Under the pieces are notes generated by a model. The model was not told where the DNA came from. It was given only the letters and a program-made list of their open reading frames with translations, and ran no database searches. From Histomonas meleagridis (taxonomy: Eukaryota > Parabasalia > Tritrichomonadida > Dientamoebidae): a DNA stretch of 64,000 bases. The stretch covers positions 1,037,501-1,101,500 of the forward strand of contig WSYJ01000186.1 of NCBI GenBank assembly GCA_020186115.1, read 5' to 3'. Positions 41,270 through 52,700 of the stretch are shown piece after piece (position 1 is the first letter of the stretch; the number at the start of each line of letters is the position of its first letter). Made by a program: the position numbers and the translations under genes.

Positions 41270-43140
41270 CATTGTTAAGTGCTGTCCGAAGAAATTTGAA
41301 TAAAATTTAAATATTAAGTTGAAACAAACAATTGCAAGGAAAAACTTTTAATAAAATAATTATATATTTTTGATATTAACATTAATCGCTTTTTGTTCAA
41401 GTAGTAATTTAACAATTTCAGTAAAACCATTTTCAGCTGCTTTTATAAGTGCTGTATCAAAATATTTGCATAATTTCCAAAAATATTATCGAAACATAAT
41501 ATTAACAAAATAAATATTGAACACAATATATAAAGATCTTTTGCATTAATATCAATTCCATTAGATGCTAGAATTAATTTGACAATTTCAATATGATTGT
41601 TTTCAACCGCGCTCATAAGAGATGTCTCAAATATTATATAAAAATTCCAAATATTATTCTTAAACATGTTTTTGTTGAAATTAATATCAAGTAAAATAAA
41701 AAAACACCTTTTACATTAACATCAATATCTTTTTGTTCGAGAAGTAATTGAACTATTTCAACGAAACCTTTTTCAGATGCAATCATAAGTGCTGCCTTAA
41801 ATTAATTAAAGCATTTCCAAATATTATTTTGAAACATTAATATCCAGGAATACACTTTATTTGAGTTACATAAATATCTTTGAAATTGATGTTTATTTTT
41901 TCTTTTTCAATAAGAACTTTAACAATTTCTGTATAACCTTTCGAAGATGCCCATATAAGTACAGTCTCCTACATTTTAGATAAATTCCAAATCTTATTTT
42001 GAGATCCAAAATTATTTAAACAATCATCTTTTTTATTTTCAGCCTTGTTTTGTTTTATTAAATTTTCAATTTCGGTGTTATGTTTTTCGTCTGCAATCAG
42101 TAAGGCTGTTCTAAATAATTAAAATAATTTTCATATATTCATTTGAAATATATTTTTATAATTTGAATTAACGAGTGAAATAAATAAATATTCACAATAT
42201 TAATATTAATTCCTTTTTGTTCTAGAAGTAAGTGAACTATTTCCTTTTGATTATTTTCGGATGCAATCATAAGTGCTGTTTGAAATAATTAAAATAATTT
42301 CCAAATATTATTTTGAAATAAAAAATTATTAAAATAAATATTAAATAAAACAAATAAATATCTTTAGCATTAATATCAAAAATATTTAGTTTAAGAAGTA
42401 ATTTAAATAAATTAGGATTACCATTATCAGATGCATACATAAGCGCTGTTCTAAATATTTCAAATAATTTCCAAATATGATTCATTAATATCAAATTACG
42501 TAAAAAAATATTAAATAAAATAAATAAATATCTTTCACACAAATATCAACACTAACTTGTTTAAGAAGTAATTTTACTATATCTACGTTCCCATTATAAG
42601 CTGCATACAGAAGTGCTGTTTTAAATAATTAAAATGATTTCCAAATGTTATTCATTAATATCATATTACGGAAATAAATATTTAATCTAATAAATGAACA
42701 TCTTTAGCATTTATATCAATTCTTTTTTGTTCAAGAAGTAATCGAACTATTTCTGTGTGGTTATTTTCAGTTGCCTTCATTAATGCATTTGCATATAATT
42801 CTTATAAACTTCAAATTAAAAATATAAATATAAAAATTTTATTAAAATTATTACTTAAAATAAATTAATATTTTTATCATTTATATCAATTCCCTTTTGT
42901 TCAAGAAGCAGTTTTACTATTTTGATGTGACCTTTTTCAGATGCTAAAATCAGTGATGTACTAAATAATTTAATTGTATTTCAAATATTATATTAAAATA
43001 TCAAATGATTGAATTTAACAAAACAAAGAAATTACAAAAATTTTTAGTATTAATGTTAATTCCTTCTTGTTCAAGAAGTAATTTCACTATATCTGTGTAA
43101 CCATTTTCAGATGCTTTTATAAGTGCTGATTCAAATATTT
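41270..43140 (-). repeat. Tandem array of about twelve 170-bp units: 84-nt ankyrin module plus 86-nt A+T-rich spacer
   Basis: On the minus strand a coding-like module (ALMYASDNGN... to DINAK, 84 nt) alternates with an A+T-rich spacer. Landmarks (the Thr-Ala-Leu codons) recur at about 43123, 42950, 42780, 42610, 42440, 42270, 42100, 41955, 41787, 41617, 41448 and 41279. Nine spacers counted by hand are each exactly 86 nt even where their sequences differ. Most share TAATATTTGGAAATTATTT about 35 nt before the next module. Because 86 is not a multiple of three, no single frame crosses the array. Boundaries do not fit GT-AG consistently. It may be the 3' part of the DUF3447 gene at 43117-44352. 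Confidence 0.85.
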
Positions 43141-44352
43141 AAAATAATTCCCAAATATTATTATGAAATCCAAAATTATCAAAACAAATTTCATATAAAA
43201 CAAAATAATATCTCCAATATTAATATCAATTCCTTTTTGTTCTAAAATATATTTAACAAGTTCAATATTACCTGATTCTGTAGAATAAGCCAAAATATCT
43301 TTAGGTATTCGATTTTCTCTTAAAAAATATTTAACAAGAAAAATGTTACCTGTTTTTGCTGCTTCAATTATAATATTATTATTAATTTTCAAACTTTTTC
43401 CTTTCAAAAATGAAAAAAATTCATAATTATGATATGGTATACACAACTTTCCTAATTCTTCCAAATCATTGATTTCAACAATTTTATTTTCATAAATATA
43501 TTTCAGCACATCATTTCGATGGAATCTAATTGCTGTATCATATGCATCATCTTCAAATGATGAATGATTTTGTTCACATAAATGAATGATCTCTATATTT
43601 CCACCTGCAACTGCGTATTTAAATGCATTATCTAATTTTGCACCATTCATAAGTAAGTATTTAAAACATTTAATAGATCCGAAGAATGCTGCATAATCAA
43701 TTAATTTAACATCCAAATCATTAACAAAATCACACCTTTCATAAAGTGATGGTTCAATTGTTTGATTAAAATCAAATTTTATTCGTGATGATATTTCTTG
43801 AAGTTTTTCTATTTCATCATTTCGAATTATTTTTGCAATTTCATTCGGATTATGTCCTTCTTCAATATATTGCTTATGAAGTTCCCAATTATTCTTTGAA
43901 AGTTCTTCATAATTATTGAGTAGGCTTTGAGAAAATTGATAATTACCATTTTTAATTTCAGCTTTTGTTAACAAGGTATGATGAACAAAATATAATGATT
44001 CAATATTATCTATTATGTTTTCATCTATTAAATTTTGATCAATTAATTTGTTCAAAAGAAAATATGATTCTTGTGAATCGATTTTTGATATGAATTTACC
44101 AAAATCATCAATAATTCTGGAGTTATTTCCAATTACTTCTTCTTCCTTTTGTATTAATTGCAAATAACATAAGTATATGTTAAATTCATTTCTTTGGGAA
44201 CAAAATGCTGTATAAACCATACTGTATATGAGAATATTAAATGAATAAGAATAAACTTGATCAAATAAATTCATAGTCTGATGAACAGATTGTTCTATAT
44301 TTTGTTCATTTAAATTAAATACTATTTGCGCTAATGAGTTCAAAAAATCCAT
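43117..44352 (-). CDS. DUF3447/ankyrin-repeat family protein
   Basis: A 411-residue open frame, the most complete complete-ended family member here. The N-terminal half is the trichomonad DUF3447-type region (starting MDFLNSLAQIVFNLNEQN, with ELSKNNWELHKQYIEEGHNP and IEPSLYERC). The second half has ankyrin-like helical pairs (AAFFGSIKCFKYLLMNGA, YAVAGGNIEIIHLCEQNH, AAKTGNIFLVKYFLREN, STESGNIELVKYILEQKG). After DINIGD the frame runs into the first 86-nt spacer and reads a hydrophobic tail (FVLIILDFIIIFGNYF) to a stop at CACTTATAA, just where the next ankyrin module begins in another frame. The native C-terminus is therefore uncertain: the tail could be an artefact of an unspliced or degenerate junction. 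Probably an intracellular scaffold. Confidence 0.75.
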   Translation of the reverse strand: MDFLNSLAQIVFNLNEQNIEQSVHQTMNLFDQVYSYSFNILIYSMVYTAFCSQRNEFNIYLCYLQLIQKEEEVIGNNSRIIDDFGKFISKIDSQESYFLLNKLIDQNLIDENIIDNIESLYFVHHTLLTKAEIKNGNYQFSQSLLNNYEELSKNNWELHKQYIEEGHNPNEIAKIIRNDEIEKLQEISSRIKFDFNQTIEPSLYERCDFVNDLDVKLIDYAAFFGSIKCFKYLLMNGAKLDNAFKYAVAGGNIEIIHLCEQNHSSFEDDAYDTAIRFHRNDVLKYIYENKIVEINDLEELGKLCIPYHNYEFFSFLKGKSLKINNNIIIEAAKTGNIFLVKYFLRENRIPKDILAYSTESGNIELVKYILEQKGIDINIGDIILFYMKFVLIILDFIIIFGNYFKYLNQHL

Positions 44353-44501
44353 GGATATAGGTTGGCCCTTGTTAAATATTTGAATAACATTTTGACAGCT
44401 GATTTAACCTGTTAAATCTCTATTTTCTATGAAACAAAAAAAGTTTTATTTAGTCTTTAGTAAAAAGTGTAAAATGAATTTATTTTTCTGAATTATACAG
44501 T

Positions 44502-45056
<555 letters not shown>

Positions 45057-45473
45057 ATGGCTCGTACAAAACAAACAGCTCGTAAGTCTACTGGTGGTAA
45101 GACTCCACGTAAGTCACTCGGTGCTAAGGCAGCTCGTAAGTCAACACCAGTTGTTGATTCACAAGGTGCTAAGAAACAACATCGTTTCAGACCAGGTACA
45201 GTTGCTCTTCGTGAAATTCGTAAATATCAAAAGAGTACAGATCTTTTAATCCGTAAGCTTCCATTCCAACGTCTTGTTCGTGAAATTGCATCAGGATTCC
45301 GTGGTGATCTTCGTTTCCAATCATCAGCAATTGCAGCTCTTCAAGAAGCATCCGAAGCTTATCTTGTTGGTCTCTTTGAGGATACAAACCTTTGCGCAAT
45401 TCATGCTAACCGTGTTACAATTATGGAACGTGATGTTCAACTTGCACAACGCATCAGAGGTGAAAGAAATTAG
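45057..45473 (+). CDS. H3: Histone H3 (divergent N-terminal tail)
   Basis: A 138-residue H3. The first 14 residues ([14 protein letters not shown]) are canonical, keeping K4, K9, S10 and K14. The tail then differs ([29 protein letters not shown]) and is about two residues longer around position 30-37 than in animals. The fold region is conserved ([51 protein letters not shown], ending RIRGERN). The differences affect the K27/K36 neighbourhood. The longest frame begins with GTG; the ATG at 45057, 7 nt after an Inr-like TCATT, is used. Confidence 0.98.
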   Translation: MARTKQTARKSTGGKTPRKSLGAKAARKSTPVVDSQGAKKQHRFRPGTVALREIRKYQKSTDLLIRKLPFQRLVREIASGFRGDLRFQSSAIAALQEASEAYLVGLFEDTNLCAIHANRVTIMERDVQLAQRIRGERN

Positions 45474-46073
45474 AAAATAAATTGTTAATAAAAACAATAA
45501 GTTCAAATAATTATATTGCTGAGTTTTTGAACAAAGTTTGTTCAACAAACCACATATTTTTTGTGATCACACTTTTTTAATTTAATTGTACTTTTAGTTA
45601 TTTGTCTTATGTTTATTCACTTCTACTGTATTAGAATATAAAATGGCTTTGCATAAAAGATTTCAATTCCCGCTTTCTCTAAATATTTTGATTTTACCTA
45701 TTTCTTTATTTCTATTTGGTGCGCTTCAAAATAATTTTTGGGTGACAATGAAATATGATAAGATTAGCTATTGGTTAAAAACAGAAAGCATTTGAGCTAA
45801 AGTACGTTAAACATGATCGTACGATCGAAAATTCAGATTCATCAATAAACATGATATAAAGACAATCATTCCAAACTACAACAAATGCAAAAACCAAATT
45901 AAACATCGGCCAATAATTACCAAGGAATCACGTAAAGTCAAGCATCAATTTGCATTTTTTTTGCAATTAAAATTTTCCCATTTGATAAATTTCATAACGA
46001 TTTTAAGGTCAATGTCAACAAAAATTTCCAAACCAATTAAATCCAGGATGTTTATTTTTGAATATTCTACTTT
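45474..46073. other. Intergenic region, 600 bp
   Basis: Between H3 and the 3' end of the PITP gene. It contains one possible small open frame (45643-45795); the rest is A+T-rich with no motif recognised. Confidence 0.5.
45643..45795 (+). CDS. Possible 50-residue membrane microprotein
   Basis: Short frame starting MALHKRFQFPLS with one hydrophobic stretch (LNILILPISLFLFGAL) at about 13-28, then a polar end and TGA. A TCACT (Inr-like) lies about 25 nt upstream of the ATG. There is no similarity to judge by. The frame could easily be chance in A+T-rich DNA, so it is listed only as a candidate. Confidence 0.15.
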   Translation: MALHKRFQFPLSLNILILPISLFLFGALQNNFWVTMKYDKISYWLKTESI

Positions 46074-46889
46074 TTATTCCTGGTCAAATTTTTGAGTTTT
46101 TTGCTCATCTTGAAGCTCTTGCTCCATTGCTCTTATTTGTTCCATATTCATCGGGAACCATTTATCAGCCCATCTCATCATTGCACGATGTGAATCAAGG
46201 AATACATCATGGAAGACAGAATCTGTTGCAAGCTTTTCGACTGCAGTTTGGAGGCCCTTCCATTTGAACATGATTTTGACAATCTTAACGCAAACCATCA
46301 TCGTTCCTGGATATGTCTCTGTCCATTCGGGTGGCTTTGTTTCGTCTCTTGTATTCTTTGGTGTTGATAATGGAGTGGTAATTTCTGCTTCAGGGCATAC
46401 AAAATTATGCATATCCCATTCCTTCTTTTGTGGTTTTGGATTGGAATTAACAATATCTAAGTAGCATACTTTGCGCATAGCAAGTTCCTCTGGTTTTAGA
46501 TTCATTATGTTATCTGGGATTGGGGTATCTCTAGAATAAGGGATATGTTGAGATTCAACTAACATGTAAAACCAGTCATCTTGGCCAGGTATGTGATACT
46601 CTGTGTGGAAATGTGGGTAACCATTATGAGATGTTTCATGAACATGAAGATACTTGTCGGGTATTGCCCAACGAATGAAAGCTGGAATCCTTGATTTAAA
46701 GTGAAGTACCTTGTGGGTGAATTGTCCGCTTTCGCCATTCCAATCACTATATGGTTCATTCTTTAAAATTTCGATCCCTTCTCCACCACCAGATTCCTCA
46801 CGAGTACGTTGTGCACACATGTACAAGTTTCCAATTTGGTATTGTGTGACATTTGTTGGAAGAATAATACGGAACTCTATAATCTTCAT
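46074..46889 (-). CDS. Phosphatidylinositol transfer protein (class I PITP-like)
   Basis: A 271-residue single-domain PITP, which exchanges PI and PC between membranes and supports phosphoinositide signalling. Family landmarks: EFRIILPTNVTQYQIGNLYM at the N-terminus (EYRVILPxxVxEYQVGQLY type), EESGGGEGIEILKNEPY, GQFTHKVLHFKSRIPAFIRW, WNAYPYC-like SHNGYPHFHTEY, and a C-terminal helix ending HRAMMRWADKWFPMNMEQIR. Length equals animal PITP-alpha/beta, with a slightly extended acidic tail. No START or LNS2 domain is attached. The start is the only sensible ATG. The stop lies in TAAA. Confidence 0.94.
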   Translation of the reverse strand: MKIIEFRIILPTNVTQYQIGNLYMCAQRTREESGGGEGIEILKNEPYSDWNGESGQFTHKVLHFKSRIPAFIRWAIPDKYLHVHETSHNGYPHFHTEYHIPGQDDWFYMLVESQHIPYSRDTPIPDNIMNLKPEELAMRKVCYLDIVNSNPKPQKKEWDMHNFVCPEAEITTPLSTPKNTRDETKPPEWTETYPGTMMVCVKIVKIMFKWKGLQTAVEKLATDSVFHDVFLDSHRAMMRWADKWFPMNMEQIRAMEQELQDEQKTQKFDQE

Positions 46890-47362
46890 TAGGTTAAATG
46901 TAATGGAATATTCCTGACGCTGACGATCGAAATACAGTCAATTTGAAACGATTTTACTCAAAAAGTTAGATCAGATCCTCATCAAAAGTGACAGTTTTTA
47001 GACTAAATTTTTTGATACTACAAGGAGAAGTTACAGCAACCAAATAAATACTTTAATCCTTAACAAACCGATTCAATTATAATTGATATTATCAAAACAA
47101 TAAATATGGCAATTTGAAGATTTCAAAACAACATTTAAACTTTAAAGTAAAAATTGTCTGGAAATGTTATTTAGTCATTTTAAATTTTTTTAAGACAACC
47201 CTATAATTCTTCCTAACTAGCAACAGATACTAGCATATAACATGGGCAATTAAAATCGAAACTGTTTTTCCATAAAGAGATCCCTTAATTTTATAAGGTG
47301 GATCAAAATCAATCCAAATATTAAATATAAATCATTCAAAACAGACAAATGGCGTTTAACAA
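46890..47362. other. Divergent intergenic region, 473 bp
   Basis: Shared upstream region of PITP (minus) and the CK2-like kinase (plus). An ATG at 47349 is out of frame with the kinase. A+T-rich, with no AACGGT found. Confidence 0.5.
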
Positions 47363-48412
47363 ATGTTGTACAAAAAGAACACAACCCAGGAAGTAGAAAA
47401 TCGCCCATTTGTAATACCAACAGTCAAAACAAACTACAGGATAAATAGTATTTCAAGAGTATATGCTAATGTAAATTCTTCAATTTCTAATTTTTTTCAA
47501 TTTGAAAACATTACTTTTAATTATGGTAACATAGAAAAATACGAAATCATTGGCTATATAGGTTCAGGGCGTTTTTGTGTTGCTTTCAAAGCCAAAGATA
47601 AATCAGGAAATTTATATGCAATAAAATCATATCGTGAAGTACATACAGATTTTATAAAACGAGAAATATATTTTACCAATGCAGTGAAGTCTTGCCCTAA
47701 TGTTATTAATATTCGTGATGTTGTTCAAGATAAATTAACAGGAACAATTTCATTAATATCAGATTTTTTTGTTAATCAAAAATGTCGAACATTATTTCCC
47801 CAGTTTACTATTGATGATATCCGGTATTACATATATAAATTACTTCAAACTTTAGATAAATGTCATTCTCTAGGAATAATGCATCGAGACATAAAACCAG
47901 ATAATGTACTCATCAACCATACGCAGCGTGAACTTGCTATAATAGATTGGGGTCTTGCCGAACTTTATATTCCGAAACGTCAATATTCTCCAGGAGTTGG
48001 AACACTCAGATATAAAGCGCCAGAACTTCTCCTTGGCTATCTCCTATACGATTATGGTGTTGATATCTGGGCTGTCGGGGTTACAATGGGTGAAATGCTT
48101 ATAAGATATCCTTTTTTCCAAGGCCGATCTCATGATGAAATAATTGGTGAAATTGCAGATTTGCTTTCTGGATCTTCGATTCTTGTGTATGCAGATGAAT
48201 TAGGAATTGAGGTATGCGATGCATATTTATCAGCTATGCCAGAGTATAATTTCCCAAAATGGGGACAAATGGTTTCAGAAATGAATCCTGAGTTGAGAGA
48301 TAATGATGCCTTAGATTTGTTGAAAAAGTTGTTAACTGTGGATCATATGAAAAGAATTTCGGCAAAAGAGGCTTTACAGCATCAATTTTTCGACAAACTG
48401 ACAAGAGAGTAG
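47363..48412 (+). CDS. Casein kinase 2 catalytic subunit (CK2-alpha)
   Basis: A 349-residue kinase with the CK2 hallmark DWG in place of DFG (IIDWGLAELYIP, about 193-204). Other motifs: glycine loop IGSGRFCVAFKA (about 68-79), AIKSY lysine, catalytic loop MHRDIKPDNVLI (about 173-184), VGTLRYKAPELLLG in the activation segment, and the CK2-specific YDYGVDIWAVGVTMGEM. A 55-residue N-terminal extension precedes the typical YGNIEKYEIIGYIG start. Basic residues of the substrate site are partly conserved. CK2 is normally a constitutive acidophilic Ser/Thr kinase; a regulatory subunit is not in this window. Confidence 0.92.
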   Translation: MLYKKNTTQEVENRPFVIPTVKTNYRINSISRVYANVNSSISNFFQFENITFNYGNIEKYEIIGYIGSGRFCVAFKAKDKSGNLYAIKSYREVHTDFIKREIYFTNAVKSCPNVINIRDVVQDKLTGTISLISDFFVNQKCRTLFPQFTIDDIRYYIYKLLQTLDKCHSLGIMHRDIKPDNVLINHTQRELAIIDWGLAELYIPKRQYSPGVGTLRYKAPELLLGYLLYDYGVDIWAVGVTMGEMLIRYPFFQGRSHDEIIGEIADLLSGSSILVYADELGIEVCDAYLSAMPEYNFPKWGQMVSEMNPELRDNDALDLLKKLLTVDHMKRISAKEALQHQFFDKLTRE

Positions 48413-48615
48413 AACTATTTATTAATTTAATAAATTGTAATTTGTTTTATGAAAATGCAATTTAACTCTTAATTTTGAAGATACAAAAAAAAAATTTATA
48501 TTCCACAAATTTCACGTTTGCATAGGTTATTAATTTAGGAATATTTACCTTGAACATGCTTATTCTGTTGTTTGCTTTTGTTTTGGTTTGGAAAGATTTT
48601 TGGGGTATACCAAAA

Positions 48616-48621
48616 AACGGT
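48616..48621 (+). promoter_or_regulatory. MYB-like AACGGT element
   Basis: AAAAACGGTTTGG, 29 nt before the uS5 ATG at 48651. Its position inside the longer TTG-started frame favours the ATG start. Confidence 0.45.
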
Positions 48622-48650
48622 TTGGTGGTTTGGCCGAACCTTTCTTTGCT

Positions 48651-49448
48651 ATGTCTGAACAACCCCCAAAACAAGGTGGAACTGAAAGGCGTCAAGGTGG
48701 AATGCGTGGACGTCAACGTGAACGTCCACGTGGTGCTCCAGGAGCAAAAGATAAGTGGCAGCCAAAGACCAAATTAGGACGTTTAGTTCTTTCTGGTCGT
48801 ATCACATCTATCGAACAAATATATCTCCATGCTATGCCAATTAAGGAGCCAGAAATTATTGATCACCTTTTGGGCGATAATTTAAAGGATGAAGTCATGA
48901 AGATTATGCCAGTTCAGAAACAAACACGTGCAGGTCAACGTACACGATTTAAGGCAGTTGTTGCCGTTGGTGACTATGATGGACACGTTGGTCTTGGTAT
49001 CAAAACATCTGCTGAAGTTGCTAACGCAATCAAAGGTGCTTTAATTTATGCAAAGCTTTCTATTCTTCCAGTACGTCGCGGTTACTGGGGTAACAAGATT
49101 GGCCAGCCACATACTGTACCAAATACAGTTACAGGCAAATGTGGATCAGTTCGTGTTAGACTCATTCCAGCACCACGTGGTTCAGGCATTGTTGCTGGTT
49201 CAGTCGCTAAGAAGCTCTTGGCCATGGCCGGCTTTGAAGATCTCTTCACATCATCAATTGGTAACACTAAGACATCTGCTAACTTCCTTGTTGCTACATA
49301 CAAGGCAATAGAAGCTACATATTCCTTCCTCACACCAGATCAATGGGAGCAGAAGGAACCAGAACCACATCCATTTGTTCAATATAGTGATATCCTCGCA
49401 AAGGATAACGAATTCAAAGTAACAAAGGTCAACATTAACTTGGAGTAA
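48651..49448 (+). CDS. RPS2: 40S ribosomal protein S2 (uS5)
   Basis: A 265-residue uS5/RPS2. The N-terminus [20 protein letters not shown] is an Arg/Gly-rich tail as in eukaryotic S2, though shorter than the animal RGG repeats. The S5 domain has [18 protein letters not shown]-type sequence ([20 protein letters not shown]), [19 protein letters not shown], and [19 protein letters not shown]. The C-terminal domain has [12 protein letters not shown] and [18 protein letters not shown]. It lies near the mRNA entry channel of the small subunit. G+C and codon use look higher than in the neighbours, as expected for a highly expressed gene. The stop lies in TAAA. Confidence 0.97.
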   Translation: MSEQPPKQGGTERRQGGMRGRQRERPRGAPGAKDKWQPKTKLGRLVLSGRITSIEQIYLHAMPIKEPEIIDHLLGDNLKDEVMKIMPVQKQTRAGQRTRFKAVVAVGDYDGHVGLGIKTSAEVANAIKGALIYAKLSILPVRRGYWGNKIGQPHTVPNTVTGKCGSVRVRLIPAPRGSGIVAGSVAKKLLAMAGFEDLFTSSIGNTKTSANFLVATYKAIEATYSFLTPDQWEQKEPEPHPFVQYSDILAKDNEFKVTKVNINLE

Positions 49449-49755
49449 ACAAGAGAAAAACATTAACTTCTTAATTTAGAAATATATCATAATTTTTGGT
49501 AATCAATTTTCTAAAATTTTTTGTTTTGTTGAAATTATAATGAAATGTTCTAACTAAATTGTCAATAAAAGGAAGTTTGCACACTCATTTGAGGTTAAAA
49601 AAAGATGATCAAAAAAGGGTTGATAATTTTAACCGAAACAAATTACGCACATATTTTCAATTGAACTTTTTGTTAGAACGTTGTCTGTTTTGATAATATA
49701 TCTTGTGTAAATATTTCAATTTTTCTTTACATTTTTCTCATTTTTCTGATCAAAA
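49449..49755. other. Intergenic region, 307 bp, upstream of the giant C2 gene
   Basis: A+T-rich. An Inr-like TCATT lies at 49738-49742, 13 nt before the ATG at 49756. No AACGGT was found. Confidence 0.5.
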
Positions 49756-52700
49756 ATGCTTTTACACATTAAAGTCATCGAAGCCGAAGACTTACCGAAA
49801 GTCGACGTAGGCTCTCTATGCGACGGCTATTGCAAACTTAAAATCGGGAAATTAAAATATGAAACAAGAAAAATTGAAAATTCATTAAAGCCTATGTGGA
49901 GAAATGAATATCATATTCCAATAAACAACTTCAACGACGACACCTTAAGTATTACTTTGATCGACTACGACAAAGTAGGAAAAGATGATGTGATAGCAGA
50001 TTACACAATCGAACCAAAATATCTTGCACCAGGCACAATTTATGATGATTGGTATGAAATGCATCCAATAATGCGTTTGACAAAGAATCCAAGGATTCAT
50101 TTAGTATATCATCTTGCAGATTTAAATGATGTCCCATTTGTTGCTCGCCCATTCCAAATCAATCTTACTCATATACGCGCTATTGAAGCCAAGCTTGATC
50201 GTAGCGTTGGTACTGTTACATGTGATTTAACAATTGATAATTTTACTCAAAGCACAAGAAGTGAAAAATACACAGATAGTGTTATATGGGAACAAGAATT
50301 TACATTTATTACATGTACGTTTGATGAAAAAATAATCAAAGTATCAATAAATGAAAAAGAATCAATTGCAACTACTTCAATACAACTTAGCGCACTTCAA
50401 CCAGGAACCGTAACCAAGCAATGGTTTGACTTGATGTCTGTCAAAGAAAACAAAAAGATCGGCCAAATCAGACTCGCTATCCATCCATGTGCAATTCAAG
50501 ATATTCCATTTGCAGGAGAACTTGAAGATCCTGTTTCACCACCAGATTCACTTCAAGCCTTTTTCAAGATCGTTGAAATTAAGAACCTTAAAGCAATGGA
50601 CATTGGAAATTCTAGTGATCCATATTGTGTTATTTATGATACATCAGATTCAGCAAACAAAAAGAAGACAAGAATAATCAAAAAGACATTAAACCCACGT
50701 TGGAACTCTGTATTCTCATTTAATGTTTCTAATGTTGATACTTCTACTTATGTCATTGAAGTTTATGATTATGATGGAGTTGGCAAAGATGATCTTATTG
50801 GAAGCATTAGAATTCCAGGAAATGAACTTAAAAGTTGTGGATTTGTTGATAAATGGGTTGAAATTTATAAAAATAGTTCAACATCAAATGGTTCAATGCA
50901 TATTATGTATCAATTAGTTCCAGAAGGACTTGCACCATTTACACCAATGCAATTACAATTCGGTAATCTTTATGTACATGTTATGGAAGCATTAAATATC
51001 CCTAAAATGGATACGTTTGGAAAAACTGATGCATATTGTAAAGTGAAATTAAATAAAAACAAAAATTGGGATAAAACATCAGTTCAAGATGATACAATGT
51101 ATCCAGTATGGAATCAAACATTTATTTATACATGTCATGATGTAGTAACTCAAGTATTTCAAGTGGAAATGTTAGATTCTAATGTAGGAAAAGATAGACC
51201 AATCGGATCTGTTGATATTCCATTAGAAATATTCTCTGAACCTGGCGTTAAAGATCTTTGGGTAACATTAAATCCAGTTAAAGGTGTAGATTATGGAGGT
51301 GATTTACATATTTATTTCGATTTCGTTCTTGATGGTGTTACACCATTCCAAGGTATTTCATTTAGATCACTTGACGAATCACAAAGGAATGAAAGAATTA
51401 AACAACATAAACTTAAATTAGAAAGAATGAAACAAGAAAAATCGAAGCATAAGAAAGAACATCATGGAAAATCAAGTTCTGGTCATTATAAGAAACATAA
51501 ATCACGTAAAGAAAAGCCTAAAACTACAAAAGAATTAAAACCATTTGATTCGGGTCTTACACTTTATGTCAATGTTGTTCGTGCTGTTGATTTACCAGCA
51601 ATGGATTCAAATGGTTTTAGTGATCCATATTGTGTTTTAATGATGAATGATCAAAAGAATAAGAAAGAAAAGACATCAACAATTCATAAAGAATTAAATC
51701 CAGTTTGGAATGAATTCTTTGCATTAAATGTTTTAAGTGTATCAACAGATATATTAAATATCGATGTTTATGATCATGATGCAGTAGGAAAAGATGATGT
51801 AATTGGACATGTACAAATTCCAATTTATACAATTCAACCAGGAATTATTAATAATGGTGAATTTAATATTACAAAATCAAGTAATCCAAATAAATATAGA
51901 GGAAAATTATATTTAGAATATCATCTTGCAAGGAAAACAGATGTTCCATTTGTTCCAGCTCAATTTATGTTTCAAATGTTCCATGTACGTGTTTTAACAG
52001 GTCAAAATTGTGGGCCTGATGCATATTTCAGACTTTATTATTCAAATGATAAGAAATATCAATCAACTAAAGTTAAATCAGATAATAAATGGAATGAAGA
52101 ATTTCATTTCTATGTTACTGATGGTTTAGAAGATAAATTTATCGTTGAATTATGGACAACAAATAAAAAGGAACAACAATTATCAATATTAACTTTACCA
52201 TTTTCAGATTTTGCACTTGGTAAAAATGTTGAAAAGACTTATGATTTACCAAAAACAAAATCAAAGATTTCACTTATATTTAATCGTGAAGAATATGGAA
52301 AACCAGCATTTCCTGGACTTCCATTATTACAGCCAGATGGATATATTGGTAATACTGTTACATTAAATATTCGTTTGATTGAAGGTACAGATATTCCAGC
52401 AATGGATCTTAATGGTAAAAGTGATCCATATGTTAAATTTGCAATGTTAGGAAGAAAAGATAAACCAGTAAAATCAAAGATCATTAAGAAGACATTAACA
52501 CCTGTTTGGAATCAAGATTTTCATTTCGAAGTTAAAAGTATTGGAACAGATACAATGAAAATTGGACTTTTCGATTATGATGAAGTTGGTGGTGATGATA
52601 AAATTGGTAAATATATGCTTGACATTTCGCAATTACAACCTGGAGTTGTATTAGATAGATGGTTTGATTTTGCACCACATAAAGGTGTTAAAAAAGGAGG

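Noticed and set aside
41270-43140. Reading the 86-nt spacers as ordinary GT-AG or AT-AC introns
   Set aside because: 5' ends are mostly AT(A/C)TT with GT in only one copy. The 3' CAG is explained by Thr-Ala codons and becomes CAT or ATG when the amino acid changes. The spacer remains unexplained rather than called an intron.
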